Shown here in pieces: positions 1 to 8,375 of a DNA stretch of 64,000 bases. Numbering within the stretch: the first letter of the stretch is position 1; every line of letters starts with the position of its first letter. A program made the position numbers and the translations under genes. A model generated the notes under the pieces. The model made no database searches and was not told the DNA's origin. It saw nothing but the letters and a program-made list of their open reading frames with translations. The DNA is from CAZSNT01 sp964607765 (GTDB taxonomy: Bacteria; Verrucomicrobiota; Lentisphaeria; Oligosphaerales; JABHEG01), in assembly GCA_964607765.1 (NCBI GenBank), contig CAZSNT010000006.1:59287-123286 (forward strand), written 5' to 3'.

Positions 1-110
1 TCTTGCTCATGTGTCGTCTCCAGTGGTTGGGGGTCTCTGCGAGGCACCGGCGCTGTTCATTTCTTTCACCGCCGGGCACGCGGTTGGCGGGGTTGCCCGC
101 CCCGTTCCGG

Positions 111-701
111 TCACCGCCAGTCGTCGTATCCGGCCTCACGGAATGCCTGCCGAATCGGCACGATGACTCGGTCGTAGAAGGTCTTGCGGGGCATGCCCTC
201 GGAGCGGGCAAGATCGCTGATCGAGCGCCCCTCCATGATCCCGTCGCAGCAGGTGCGCAGGCAGTCCGGAAGGCGGTGGATCACGGCGTGCACATCCATG
301 CGCAGGATGGCCTCATCGTGCCGTGACCGGTTACGGCGACCGAGGTGGATGTCGATGTCGTCGGCACCCAGCAGGTCCAACAGCGTGCAGGTTTCGCCGT
401 CGGCTTCGTCGCGATGTCGCGCGTCCAGGGACTCGGCGTCACGGTGGAAACTGCGCTTCTGCCGGGACCGATCGCGCAGAATGCGCTTCGACTTCCCGGC
501 GACCACGACCTGGATGAACGTGGTGAGCTTGCCGCGCCGGGCGTTGTAGAGGGGCAGATGCTCGAGCAGGTCGAGCGTGAGTTCAGAGATGACGTCTTCG
601 AGATCGGCGGGGCCAAGCCCGCACTTGCCGATCATGTTCCGCGCGGTCACTTCGATGTTCGTGCGCGCATACTCCGTGAGTCGGGGGTGGCTGGCATCCA
701 T
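111..701 (-). CDS. Sigma-70-like DNA-binding protein of recombinase element
   Basis: A 196-aa protein from the ATG at 701, which has AAGGAGG seven bases upstream; an in-frame start at 806 lacks a comparable site. Residues ~25-75 resemble sigma region 2 (ADLEDVISELTLDLLEHL, then RRGKLTTFIQ). The C-terminus resembles region 4 with a helix-turn-helix (SISDLARSEGMPRKTFYDRV). Family knowledge: ECF-like sigma factors combine these two parts. It sits at the distal end of a minus-strand cluster with a serine recombinase, so it probably acts on the element's own promoters. It could also be a non-sigma activator that borrowed the fold. A second sigma-like protein precedes the recombinase at 8376. Confidence 0.7.
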   Translation of the reverse strand: MDASHPRLTEYARTNIEVTARNMIGKCGLGPADLEDVISELTLDLLEHLPLYNARRGKLTTFIQVVVAGKSKRILRDRSRQKRSFHRDAESLDARHRDEADGETCTLLDLLGADDIDIHLGRRNRSRHDEAILRMDVHAVIHRLPDCLRTCCDGIMEGRSISDLARSEGMPRKTFYDRVIVPIRQAFREAGYDDWR

Positions 702-930
702 TGGGGAGCCTCCTTGTCGGGCCAGGAGGCGGGGGATCGGATGCCGACCGAATGCGGGCAGAAGGAAGCGGAGGAAACCGCAGGAACGCCGTTGTTTCGG
801 CGGCACCTACGACTCCCTCCGCTTCGCGGCTGGGGTGATAATCGTCCGATACCTGAATGGTCGCTTACTTGTGGCGGGAGCCTACCCCGTGGTCAGGCGT
901 GGTTGTCCTCTTCGGCTGTGCCGGTTCCGG

Positions 931-1362
931 CTACGCGTTCGTGGTTTCGGTCGCGTTGCTCCCGAGCTTCTCCTCCTTGATCTCCGCCCACAGCTGGCGC
1001 TGCCGGTCCCAGTCCAGCACTCGGCTCAGCGGCTCGATGAACTTCTGGCTGATCGGGAAACGTCTGCCGTCGGTCTTGGGGAAGAACAGGATCTCTTCCT
1101 GGATGTCCGGTGCGAGCAGGACCAAGTCCATGATCTGGGTCATGCGGGGTCGGGTCACCTGCTCCCGGCGCGCGAGCGTCGCCATGTCGCGCACCTCCCC
1201 CTGGCGCAGCATCTCGTCGTAGGTGATGGCCAGCGCCATGAGTCGGCTCAGACGCGGGATGCGCCCCTTCGGCCGTTTGGCGGGCTTGCCACGGCGCAGG
1301 CGGTTGTGGTATTTGCGTCCACGCTTGAAATGAACGCTCTTGGTGACGGTGTACGGTTTCAT
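931..1362 (-). CDS. HTH protein partnered with serine recombinase
   Basis: A 143-aa basic protein beginning five bases after the recombinase stop, with its AAGGAGG site inside the end of the recombinase gene, so the two are translationally coupled. The first 35 residues are very basic (FKRGRKYHNRLRRGKPAKR). A helix-turn-helix-like stretch follows (TLARREQVTRPRMTQIMDL), then a C-terminal part containing FPISQKFIEPLSRVLDW. I infer a recombination accessory or directionality factor from position and charge. No catalytic motif is visible. Confidence 0.65.
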   Translation of the reverse strand: MKPYTVTKSVHFKRGRKYHNRLRRGKPAKRPKGRIPRLSRLMALAITYDEMLRQGEVRDMATLARREQVTRPRMTQIMDLVLLAPDIQEEILFFPKTDGRRFPISQKFIEPLSRVLDWDRQRQLWAEIKEEKLGSNATETTNA

Positions 1363-1367
1363 GGCGT

Positions 1368-2915
1368 CTATGCCTCCTTGGCAGCGCGCTCTTCGTTGAG
1401 CGCCTTGATTCCGTTGGGATGGAAGGTGATGGACACGGTGCCTTCATTGGCATCGTACTCGACCCGCTCGACCACGAGCATGAGCAGACGCCACTGTTCC
1501 TTGCTGGTGAGGGTGTCCCACACGGGGTTGAACTCCCGGCAGGCGGTCGTGATCTCGTCCTCCGTCAGAACGCCTTCGCGCAGATTCTCCAGTTCCTCGG
1601 ATGCCGTCTCGAAGTCGCGGGTGGTCCCGTCAATGCGCTCGTGCAGCGCGGCCAGGTGGGACGCCGACATCGGCAGGTTGGGGCGCAGGGCCAGGGACTC
1701 CATCTCCTTCTTCATCGCGTCCAGATCCTGGCGGAGGAGGCGGCAGTGCTTGTCCTTCTCGACGATCTCCGCTGCCCGGACCCGTTGGCTTTCCTCCACC
1801 ACCCGACGGACCAGTTCCTCGTCGCGGCCGACGGCGCGGATCTCGTCGATCACGAAGCTCTCGATCTCATTGGCGGGCAGTGACGGCTGCGGGCAGTTGG
1901 CCCATCCGCGCCTCTGGGCATGGGTGCAGACGTAGTAGCGATAACGCCGATTGTTGCTGACCGAGTAGCTGTGGATCATGCGCGTGCCGCAGGCCTTGCA
2001 CCAGAGCAGGTGGCTCAGCATGGACCCCGAGCGGTTGCGCAGTTCGCCGCCGCACCGTTTGTTGCGGGCGAGCAGACGCTGCACACGCGCGAACGTGTCC
2101 TCGTCGACGATGGGCTCGTGCTGGCCGGGATAGACCTTGCCGTGGTGGCGCACCTTGCCGAGGTAGATCGGGTTGGTCAGCAGGTTGTGCAGCGAGGTCT
2201 TCATGAACGGCTTGCCCTGGTGGACCTTCCCCGAGCGGGTGACCCAGGTCTTGTTGGTCCACGCCCGGCTGTCGAGCTCGTCGAGGACCTTGCGTAGCGT
2301 GCCGAGTTCGAGGTACATCGCGAAGATGCGGCGGACCTGGTCGGCTTCGGTGGGGTTGACGCGGATCTTCCCCCCCTGCGGCACCACGTCGTAGCCGAGG
2401 ACGGGGGAACCGCCCGACCACTTGCCCTGCTTGCGCGCCATGTGGATCTTGTCGCGCGTGCGTTCGGAGATGACTTCGCGTTCGAACTGGGCGAAGCTCA
2501 GGAGGATGTTAAGCGTCAGTCGCCCCATGCTGTTGGCCGAGTTGAAGCTCTGGGTGACCGAGACAAAGGCAACGCTGTGTTCCTCGAAGACGCCCATGAT
2601 CTTCGCGAAATCGAGCAGGGAACGGGACAGGCGGTCGACTTTGTAGACGACCACGCAATCGATCTCTCCCGCCTCAACGTGCTTCAGCAGATGCTTGAGC
2701 GCGGGCCGGTCGGTATTGCCCCCGGTGTAACCGCCATCGTCGTAGCGATCCGGGAGGCATTCCCATCCCTCGCCGACCTGGCTGGCGATGAAGTTCTCCC
2801 CGGCCAGGCGCTGGGCATCGAGTGAGTTGAATTCCTGGTCCAGTCCTTCATCCGTGCTCTTGCGCGTGTAGATCGCGCAGCGCACAGGTCTCTGTGCTTC
2901 AGTCGTTGCTGCCAT
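1368..2915 (-). CDS. Large serine recombinase with zinc ribbon
   Basis: 515 aa from the ATG at 2915, preceded by GAGGAG eight bases upstream; the longer reading to 2963 would run deep into DUF2924. The N-terminal resolvase domain (~residues 10-155) carries the nucleophile serine in AIYTRKSTDEG and the arginine-rich VYKVDRLSRSLLDFAK. A recombinase domain follows (~165-290), then a zinc ribbon (CKAC ... C ... C near residues 305-345) and a coiled coil. This is the usual large-serine-integrase plan, so it should catalyse integration and excision through a 5'-phosphoserine intermediate. It is the integrase of the 0.1-7.6 kb element; no att site was identified. Confidence 0.93.
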   Translation of the reverse strand: MAATTEAQRPVRCAIYTRKSTDEGLDQEFNSLDAQRLAGENFIASQVGEGWECLPDRYDDGGYTGGNTDRPALKHLLKHVEAGEIDCVVVYKVDRLSRSLLDFAKIMGVFEEHSVAFVSVTQSFNSANSMGRLTLNILLSFAQFEREVISERTRDKIHMARKQGKWSGGSPVLGYDVVPQGGKIRVNPTEADQVRRIFAMYLELGTLRKVLDELDSRAWTNKTWVTRSGKVHQGKPFMKTSLHNLLTNPIYLGKVRHHGKVYPGQHEPIVDEDTFARVQRLLARNKRCGGELRNRSGSMLSHLLWCKACGTRMIHSYSVSNNRRYRYYVCTHAQRRGWANCPQPSLPANEIESFVIDEIRAVGRDEELVRRVVEESQRVRAAEIVEKDKHCRLLRQDLDAMKKEMESLALRPNLPMSASHLAALHERIDGTTRDFETASEELENLREGVLTEDEITTACREFNPVWDTLTSKEQWRLLMLVVERVEYDANEGTVSITFHPNGIKALNEERAAKEA

Positions 2916-3414
2916 TGTCCGTGCTCCTCTTCTTGCTCCTGAGTCCGAAGAATGCGCGGCCATTCCAGTGCGAGCCGGTCACGGCCTTGGCGACTCCGGA
3001 AAGGGAGCCGTACAACTCGCCTTCCCAGCGGACGCCGTTTTCGACGATCTCCGCCAGGATCAGCCGCCCCTTGTAGACGCGCTCGAGCCTCGTTCCCGGC
3101 AGGATGTCCGTTTCGTGAGCGAGGATGGTGGCGGGTGCCGGTCGGGTGACGACCTCCCCGTCCCCGCGCGGCGGGGGCTTGGGGGCGGTCAGGCGGACGT
3201 CCGAGTCCCTGGCCAGCTCGATGGCCCGCTGCCGGGCGCGGTAGGAGATGCCCCCTCGGGCATTGGCCTGCATGCGCCAGATGATCCGCTTGATCAGGTA
3301 GGGCTTGTGCTTGGTGGTGTTGGTCTCGTGAAAGACCTGCTCGTACCGCTCCTGCAGTTCGGGGATGGTCATCCCCTGCAGGGCGGCCAATTCACGTTCG
3401 ACGTCGATTCGCAT
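2899..3414 (-). CDS. DUF2924 family protein
   Basis: 171 aa; the ATG has GGAGG six bases upstream, and the 3' end overlaps the recombinase start by 17 bases. The C-terminal signature YGSLSGVAKAVTG ... WNGRAFFGL, together with the N-terminal basic helix IIWRMQANARGGISYRAR, matches DUF2924. That family is regularly encoded next to large serine recombinases in phages and islands. Its biochemistry is unknown to me; coupling to the recombinase suggests a DNA-binding accessory role. Confidence 0.85.
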   Translation of the reverse strand: MRIDVERELAALQGMTIPELQERYEQVFHETNTTKHKPYLIKRIIWRMQANARGGISYRARQRAIELARDSDVRLTAPKPPPRGDGEVVTRPAPATILAHETDILPGTRLERVYKGRLILAEIVENGVRWEGELYGSLSGVAKAVTGSHWNGRAFFGLRSKKRSTDNGSND

Positions 3415-3441
3415 GGCTGTCCTCCGTTGGTTTGGAACCCG

Positions 3442-3639
3442 TTACCGGACAACCACATGAGTCGCTGAAGAGGGCGGAAGCTCAAGTCGTCCTCGCCCGG
3501 AATCCGAGAGTTCTTCCGAGCTTTCCCGAAGTGCCCCCGGACGACGCGCGAGACGGACGATGGCGGAAGAGAAGAGGCGGACGATTTCCTCGCGCCGTTC
3601 TTCGGGAGACGACGGGACCGGATCGGTCAGATACGACAT
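3442..3639 (-). CDS. Small hypothetical protein of recombinase module
   Basis: A 65-aa protein starting at 3639 behind a good AAGGAG site. The N-terminal half is an amphipathic helix (SPEERREEIVRLFSSAIVRL); the C-terminal half is Ser/Pro/Arg-rich and probably disordered. Small proteins like this commonly sit upstream of DUF2924-recombinase pairs. No function can be assigned. Confidence 0.6.
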   Translation of the reverse strand: MSYLTDPVPSSPEERREEIVRLFSSAIVRLARRPGALRESSEELSDSGRGRLELPPSSATHVVVR

Positions 3640-3813
3640 GGCAGAACTCCTTGTTCGGGCGTTTCCGCCTACGGAATCCTGCGCTTCGCGCCGGGAATGC
3701 CGTCCGACGAATGGCTGGCGCCGAGGTGACGCGCTCTGTATGGCTCTGTTCATTTTCTTCACCGTCACTCTCCGGGTTGGCGGAAAAGCGGGGGCGTTCC
3801 GGGGAGAACCCGT

Positions 3814-4161
3814 CTACCGCGAAGCCGTCCGGCGGTTATCGACCACTTCCAGGTGGCGGGGCAGTCCCGCCGTGACGATGAGCGAACAGACCGTGCCGTT
3901 GCCGACGCGGCGGAGGTGGTCGAACAACTCGACGATTTCCCGCTTGAGTTCGGTGTCCGCCTGCACGAGTTCGCGGCGCGGGCTGTTATCGCCGCCCCCG
4001 AGCTTGATCTTGCGGACCACGCGGGTGTCGCCGGTGAACGCTGGCTCGCCGTCCCGGACGAGCAGGTTCTCGATGCAGGCGTGATTGGCGTCCTGCATGA
4101 CCTCGACGAGATGGCGCTGACGGGCGGTGAGGTCGGACTTGCGGGGGGTTCCCTTCGGCAT
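3814..4161 (-). CDS. Hypothetical protein of recombinase module
   Basis: 115 aa, with the ATG preceded by CAGGAG. The protein opens MPKGTPRKSDLTARQ, is predicted mainly helical, and carries the acidic/basic stretch LVQADTELKREIVELFDHLR near residues 65-85. I do not recognise a family. It is co-directional with the flanking genes of the element and spaced like an operon member. Confidence 0.6.
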   Translation of the reverse strand: MPKGTPRKSDLTARQRHLVEVMQDANHACIENLLVRDGEPAFTGDTRVVRKIKLGGGDNSPRRELVQADTELKREIVELFDHLRRVGNGTVCSLIVTAGLPRHLEVVDNRRTASR

Positions 4162-4341
4162 GTCGTTCTCCTGGGGCAGATCGTCTGTGCCTTCGCACCG
4201 TGCGTTGGCTCTGCCCGGGGGGAGAATTGCAGAAAGGACCGGCGGGCCGAGAGAAGAAAAGGCGCAACCGACTGTGAATCAGTCCGTTGCGCGTCGCTGG
4301 TTTCAGGAATTGCATTGCAGGAAAGACCGGCAACTGCAATT

Positions 4342-5271
4342 TCAGCCATGGGATCGGTTGTACTTCTCGAGTCCCTCGGGAGTGGGGTGGTTGGCGGTTT
4401 GCCAGAGGATCTGGAGGAGTTCGTCGGGCTCCTCGTTGAGGATGCGGCTCAGCGTGCTGGGATGTTGCCCGATCCGTTCCGCCAGTTCCCGCTGCGTCAG
4501 GCGCGGGACCTTCAGGCCAGTCTTGGCGTTCATGCTCTTCATGCTGAGCAGGTGCGCGTGTAACTCGTGCTTTGCGGCCTTGATGGCCTGGGCCCGGTTG
4601 CTGTCTTTGCGCCGGGGCCTGGGCTTCGACGGCGTGGCGCGGACCATTTCGCCGAGCTGCTCCCGGACGGCATCGGTGTCGAGCGTCAGCACTCCATCCG
4701 CCAGATCGACCAGCTGGCGGACCTCCAGGACGCGGTCCTCATCGATGCCGATATCGGCTCGGAGTCGGATGCCCAGCATGAACACGACGGAGAGTTGGTC
4801 GGACGGGAGATGCGGACGCACACCTGCGTCGAAGCGCCGGACGAGCCAGAGCGGACGCTTCTGCCCGGCCAGCCCTGCCCTTCCCAGTTTCCAGAAGCGC
4901 CCGGCAACGATCTCCTCGCAGCCGCCCCGCGCGCGCAGGGCGGTGGCAATGAGGTCGGCGACCGCACCGTAGTTCGGCACCCACTGGCGCAGCCGATCGG
5001 GATGAACGGGCACGCGACCGCACTCCGGGCACATGATGCACAGGCGAGTCCGGCCGTCGCCGTACTTGAACCGGAGGACCTCGCCCACGGTACCGAAGTC
5101 ACAGCTGTCGCATTGGACTGATGCGGCGTTCTGAGCCGCCTTGAGAAGTCCCGCGCCGTGCAGGGCATCCCGGAGCGGCTGCGGGAAGCGCATCAGGTCG
5201 TCGTTGCTGAGGACCGGGCTGCCGAGGTGGGCCAATTCCCAGAACAGCTGGAGTGCGTCATGCTGCTTCAA
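4342..5271 (-). CDS. Zinc-finger/HTH protein, element control cassette
   Basis: 309 aa. A possible zinc site is visible at residues ~54-86 (CDSC, then CIMCPEC). A C-terminal helix-turn-helix (TQRELAERIGQHPSTLSRIL, ~265-285) is preceded by a basic linker. It overlaps the upstream 402-aa gene by 14 bases, so the two are probably coupled. The layout (metal-binding N-terminus, sensor-like middle, DNA-binding C-terminus) suggests a transcriptional regulator. I could not match it to a named family, and the middle domain is unrecognised. Confidence 0.65.
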   Translation of the reverse strand: MKQHDALQLFWELAHLGSPVLSNDDLMRFPQPLRDALHGAGLLKAAQNAASVQCDSCDFGTVGEVLRFKYGDGRTRLCIMCPECGRVPVHPDRLRQWVPNYGAVADLIATALRARGGCEEIVAGRFWKLGRAGLAGQKRPLWLVRRFDAGVRPHLPSDQLSVVFMLGIRLRADIGIDEDRVLEVRQLVDLADGVLTLDTDAVREQLGEMVRATPSKPRPRRKDSNRAQAIKAAKHELHAHLLSMKSMNAKTGLKVPRLTQRELAERIGQHPSTLSRILNEEPDELLQILWQTANHPTPEGLEKYNRSHG

Positions 5272-6466
5272 TGCCCCACCTCCTCAGGTACTTCTCGCCG
5301 AGCTCCCGCAGGCGTTCCGGCTTGCTCTTGAGGCTGCAGGTACGCGGACTGATGTCGAACGTCAGCGACTTCGACCGTCCGTAGCCGTCGAGTTGCATGC
5401 AGATCCTGGCCCTCACCACGCGCAGCAGGGAGACCGGGAGCTTCTCGCGGTTCAGATCGTTCTCCAGGGCCACGTAGATGTCGTCGGGATCGCCTTCGGG
5501 GGCCAGCTGCACGGTGATCTTCTTCTTGGGGTTGCCCAAGGGGGACACGCACAGCAAGCGGATGGCGACCTGTGTGATACCGTCCTCCGGGTCGGTCTCG
5601 AAGCCGAAGGCGCGTTCCTTGAGCCCGTCCAGTCGGTGAGGCGACACGGCGGGGTCCTCGGGCTCCAGGGCCACGCCGAGCACAGCCTTGGCAAACAGCT
5701 GCTGCAAAGGCTCCACTACTTTGCGCCCGCCCTGGGCGTACACGTCCATGGTGCCGTGTTTGCGGTCGTAGACAAACACCACCTCGAAGGCGTGGCAGCG
5801 TTTGAACTGCGTCCAGTTGCCCGCCTCGTCCCAGATGATCTCCGTGTCCGGATGGTCGCTCAGGTACACGAACAGGTAGTCCTGGTGCGCGTTGCGGCAC
5901 AGGGGCTCGATGTGGCAGAGCTGACCGCGTCCCTCGGCCTGCCAGTAGAATGCGGAGATGTCGGCCTGCAGCCCCTTGATCGCCAGGGGCGACAGGTCCG
6001 GGGTCTTCTTGGGCAGCCCGTTCCGTCTGTGCCAGGACCGGTTCTGCAGCGTTTCCGTGTGCGCGAGCGTTGCCACCTTGTCCCACACCCCAGGGTGGTT
6101 CAGCAGCATCCACGTCGCCTTGTCGTAGCGGCTGGCGAACCGCTCGAGATCGACTCCGACATCGAGTTCCTCGAAAGCGGCCTCCTCCATCAGGAGGCGC
6201 ATGCCGGTGTCGATCTGCGCGACCGTGTGGATGTCCTGCAACTCGACCTCGAAGTCCCGGCGGTCGGTTTCGGGGAGTTTGAGGAAGGCCTCGTAGATCA
6301 CCTGCACCTGCCTGGGGCCCAGTTCTTCCCAGTCCGCGTCGACCACGTGCCCATGGTGCTCGAACAGTTCCTTGAGCAGGGGATTGGAGATCTGGCGCAG
6401 GACGGTCTTCGGATTGTACTGTTTCACGACTCTAACGCTCCTTGGTTGTTGCTGTTGCATAAACAC
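5258..6466 (-). CDS. Unknown 402-aa protein of control cassette
   Basis: 402 aa if the GTG at 6466 is used, 400 from the ATG at 6460; neither has a strong ribosome site. The protein is soluble and acidic, with no signal peptide or membrane segment. The C-terminal third contains ITVQLAPEGDPDDIYVALEN and a Lys/Arg-rich end. It lies between the ImmA/IrrE protease and the zinc-finger/HTH protein, all on one strand, and overlaps the latter by 14 bases. The context suggests the two proteins form a pair controlled by the XRE/protease switch. No function is claimed. Confidence 0.6.
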   Translation of the reverse strand: MFMQQQQPRSVRVVKQYNPKTVLRQISNPLLKELFEHHGHVVDADWEELGPRQVQVIYEAFLKLPETDRRDFEVELQDIHTVAQIDTGMRLLMEEAAFEELDVGVDLERFASRYDKATWMLLNHPGVWDKVATLAHTETLQNRSWHRRNGLPKKTPDLSPLAIKGLQADISAFYWQAEGRGQLCHIEPLCRNAHQDYLFVYLSDHPDTEIIWDEAGNWTQFKRCHAFEVVFVYDRKHGTMDVYAQGGRKVVEPLQQLFAKAVLGVALEPEDPAVSPHRLDGLKERAFGFETDPEDGITQVAIRLLCVSPLGNPKKKITVQLAPEGDPDDIYVALENDLNREKLPVSLLRVVRARICMQLDGYGRSKSLTFDISPRTCSLKSKPERLRELGEKYLRRWGIEAA

Positions 6467-6506
6467 TCAACGATACCTGCAAAAAAGAGAGGGCCACCCG
6501 CCCCGC

Positions 6507-7205
6507 TCAGAACATGCCTCCATCCTTCGGCGGCTCGGTGTCCAGCAGGTTCAGACCCACCAACCGTATCTGCATCGCTTGTGCCGAGACGTTGAAGCGG
6601 CGTGCCATGGACTTGGCCGCTTCACAGCTCGGATCGAGATCGTCGTCCTCGAGACGGTAGACGCCGCGCAGCTCGCGGATCTCATCGTGGACGTTGATTG
6701 CACCGTCCGTCCCCATGTCTTCCCAGACCGCGCGGACCATGTGCTCCGGCATGAGGAGCCGGCTCGCGAAAAGGTCTGCCTGCTTCTCCTGCGGTTCCTT
6801 AGCCCGGGAGGAGAGGCAGACGATGGGCGGCGGGGGGGCGCCAATGTCAAAGAGGGTCAGTTGGTTCCGCTCGGCGAGGATCTTCGGCACATGGAGGATC
6901 CAGTGACCCACCTCATGCCCCACAGTGAAGCGGTAGCGCCCCTCACGCTTGGGGTTCTCTTCCGGGTCGAGTGACGTATCGAAGATGACGCTCCGCTCTT
7001 CGATGTACGATGCCCCGAGGACGTCGTCCGAACCAAAGCGCGCGGCCAGATCGTCGAAGCCAAACGTCAGGTCCAGCAGGCACTCGAGGATCTCCTCGAC
7101 CGGAATGGGAGGCGCGGTGATCTGCCCGTACTTGCTGCCGTAGTCGTACAGCACCCTATGGGCCGCGCGCTCGATGCGCTGGATGGGGATGTAACGGAAC
7201 TTCAT
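6507..7205 (-). CDS. ImmA/IrrE family metallo-endopeptidase
   Basis: 232 aa with the zinc-binding HEXXH motif in VGHEVGHWILHVPK near residue 115 and the downstream KEPQEKQADLFASRLLMPE segment that supplies the third ligand in this family. Its ATG overlaps the stop of the XRE gene (ATGA). Family knowledge: ImmA-type proteases cleave partner XRE repressors to induce mobile elements (ICEBs1), and IrrE acts similarly after DNA damage. Here it should inactivate the repressor encoded immediately upstream and thereby open the cassette promoter. Confidence 0.88.
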   Translation of the reverse strand: MKFRYIPIQRIERAAHRVLYDYGSKYGQITAPPIPVEEILECLLDLTFGFDDLAARFGSDDVLGASYIEERSVIFDTSLDPEENPKREGRYRFTVGHEVGHWILHVPKILAERNQLTLFDIGAPPPPIVCLSSRAKEPQEKQADLFASRLLMPEHMVRAVWEDMGTDGAINVHDEIRELRGVYRLEDDDLDPSCEAAKSMARRFNVSAQAMQIRLVGLNLLDTEPPKDGGMF

Positions 7206-7591
7206 GGCTGCGAGCGATCCCCCTGGGATTCTGCCTCCTCCTGGCGAAGGCGTTCGGTGATCTCTCTCAGCCGTTCGGCCGACATGCCCCGGGTGGTGCG
7301 CAGGAAGTCTGCCACAGCCTGCGGCTTCTCCTGGATGATCTCGGTCAGTTCGGGATTGACCTTGTTCGCCAGAGCGAGGAGTTGATCAACGTCGATGCCG
7401 AGCAGTTCGGCCATCCTGATGATCTTGTCCGCGGCGGGAGGGTCGAACTCGCCACGCTCGATCCTGCTCAGGAAGGTCGGACTGATCTCCACTGCGGCGG
7501 CGAACTTGCGCAAGGAGAAGTTCGGGTCCGTCCGCTTGCGCTCCTCACGCAGTTCCCGGATCCTGTCGCCGAATGCTTTGTTCCCAGGCAT
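7202..7591 (-). CDS. XRE family repressor
   Basis: 129 aa from the ATG at 7591 (GGAGG eight bases upstream). An in-frame start at 7639 is rejected because it would place the promoter inside the gene. The N-terminal HTH_3 domain reads SLRKFAAAVEISPTFLSRIE and is followed by a helical C-terminus. It is the first gene of a four-gene unit with the IrrE-like protease. An inverted repeat over its own -10 box makes negative autoregulation likely. Confidence 0.88.
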   Translation of the reverse strand: MPGNKAFGDRIRELREERKRTDPNFSLRKFAAAVEISPTFLSRIERGEFDPPAADKIIRMAELLGIDVDQLLALANKVNPELTEIIQEKPQAVADFLRTTRGMSAERLREITERLRQEEAESQGDRSQP

Positions 7592-7615
7592 GTGGCGGTC
7601 CTCCGTTGTGATGAG

Positions 7616-7650
7616 TGTTGATAGTATACTCAACATCATGCTTCGGTCAA
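7616..7650 (-). promoter_or_regulatory. Promoter with overlapping operator for XRE/IrrE cassette
   Basis: Read on the minus strand, TTGACC (7645-7650) and TATACT (7623-7628) are separated by 16 bases, a good sigma-70 promoter. Arms TGTTGA (7616-7621) and TCAACA (7630-7635) form an interrupted palindrome that brackets the -10 box. A repressor bound there would block RNA polymerase. It is the only promoter seen for the four genes ending at 4342. Confidence 0.7.
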
Positions 7651-7767
7651 TTCAGTAGCGGGGGCTTTCCCTGATCTGACCAGAGTTCCGCGTCATATTA
7701 TCCTCTGTCCGAGGTAGCAGCGGCATGGTGGAAAAAGGAGCCAGGTTGGGAGTGCCCCGCAGGCCAT

Positions 7768-8259
7768 GTGCGTCGCCGATCACATGACTACGACCGACGT
7801 GAGAAGGCAGTGGAGCCCGACGAACTGGACTCCCTGCCTGAGCGGGCTTCTCCCTGGTATGAACACAGCGCCGACCGCGCCGACAGAGAATTGCGGGAAG
7901 ACACCGTCCGTGAGATGGCCAATGTCCTTGCCCGGATCATCGCCTCGGACCTGACTCCCCGGCAGCGCGAGATCCTGCTCCTATACTACGTCACCGGCTT
8001 GACTGAATCCCGGATCGCTTCCCAACTGGGCATCTCACAGCCCACGGTGTCGCAGCACCTCACGGGGAAGGCCCGTCACGGTCGCAAGGTCGGTGGCGCC
8101 CTCCGGAAGTTGTGCAAGGGCATACGGCAGGCGGCAAGCGCGACTGATCTTCCACACCACGAGCGTCGGGTCGCCGTCGTGCTCAACGGCCTACTCAGTG
8201 AGTACCTGACCCGCCGCACGGCCTCGGCCCTCTTCAGGAGCCTCAACACCCGGCAGTGA
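7768..8259 (+). CDS. Sigma region 4-like HTH protein
   Basis: 163 aa, probably from the GTG at 7768, which has only a weak upstream AGG. The centre is a textbook sigma-70 region 4/LuxR-type helix-turn-helix: DLTPRQREILLLYYVTGLTE, then IASQLGISQPTVSQHL at residues ~85-100. No region 2 is seen, so it is unlikely to be a complete sigma factor. It is the first gene of the plus-strand recombinase/RepB module and may regulate it. Confidence 0.7.
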   Translation: MRRRSHDYDRREKAVEPDELDSLPERASPWYEHSADRADRELREDTVREMANVLARIIASDLTPRQREILLLYYVTGLTESRIASQLGISQPTVSQHLTGKARHGRKVGGALRKLCKGIRQAASATDLPHHERRVAVVLNGLLSEYLTRRTASALFRSLNTRQ

Positions 8260-8310
8260 AAAGACACGCCACGTTTTTGTTCCATCCGCCGCATTTCGCC
8301 CGAAAAGTGC

Positions 8311-8333
8311 CTATATCCGCCGCCGATATATAG
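8311..8333 (+). promoter_or_regulatory. AT-rich inverted repeat upstream of recombinase
   Basis: CTATATC (8311-8317) and GATATATAG (8325-8333) form a short interrupted inverted repeat in a GC-rich context, 40-60 bases before the recombinase start. It could be an operator or part of a promoter; no convincing -35 box is visible. Confidence 0.3.
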
Positions 8334-8375
8334 AGGGGTGTCCATGTCGGCACCCAGCCACAGGAGTATGTGCAC

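Noticed and set aside
5141..6595. 484-codon open frame on the plus strand
   Set aside because: Antisense to the 402-aa gene; low-complexity Leu/Val/His translation typical of a shadow frame, no motif or ribosome site.
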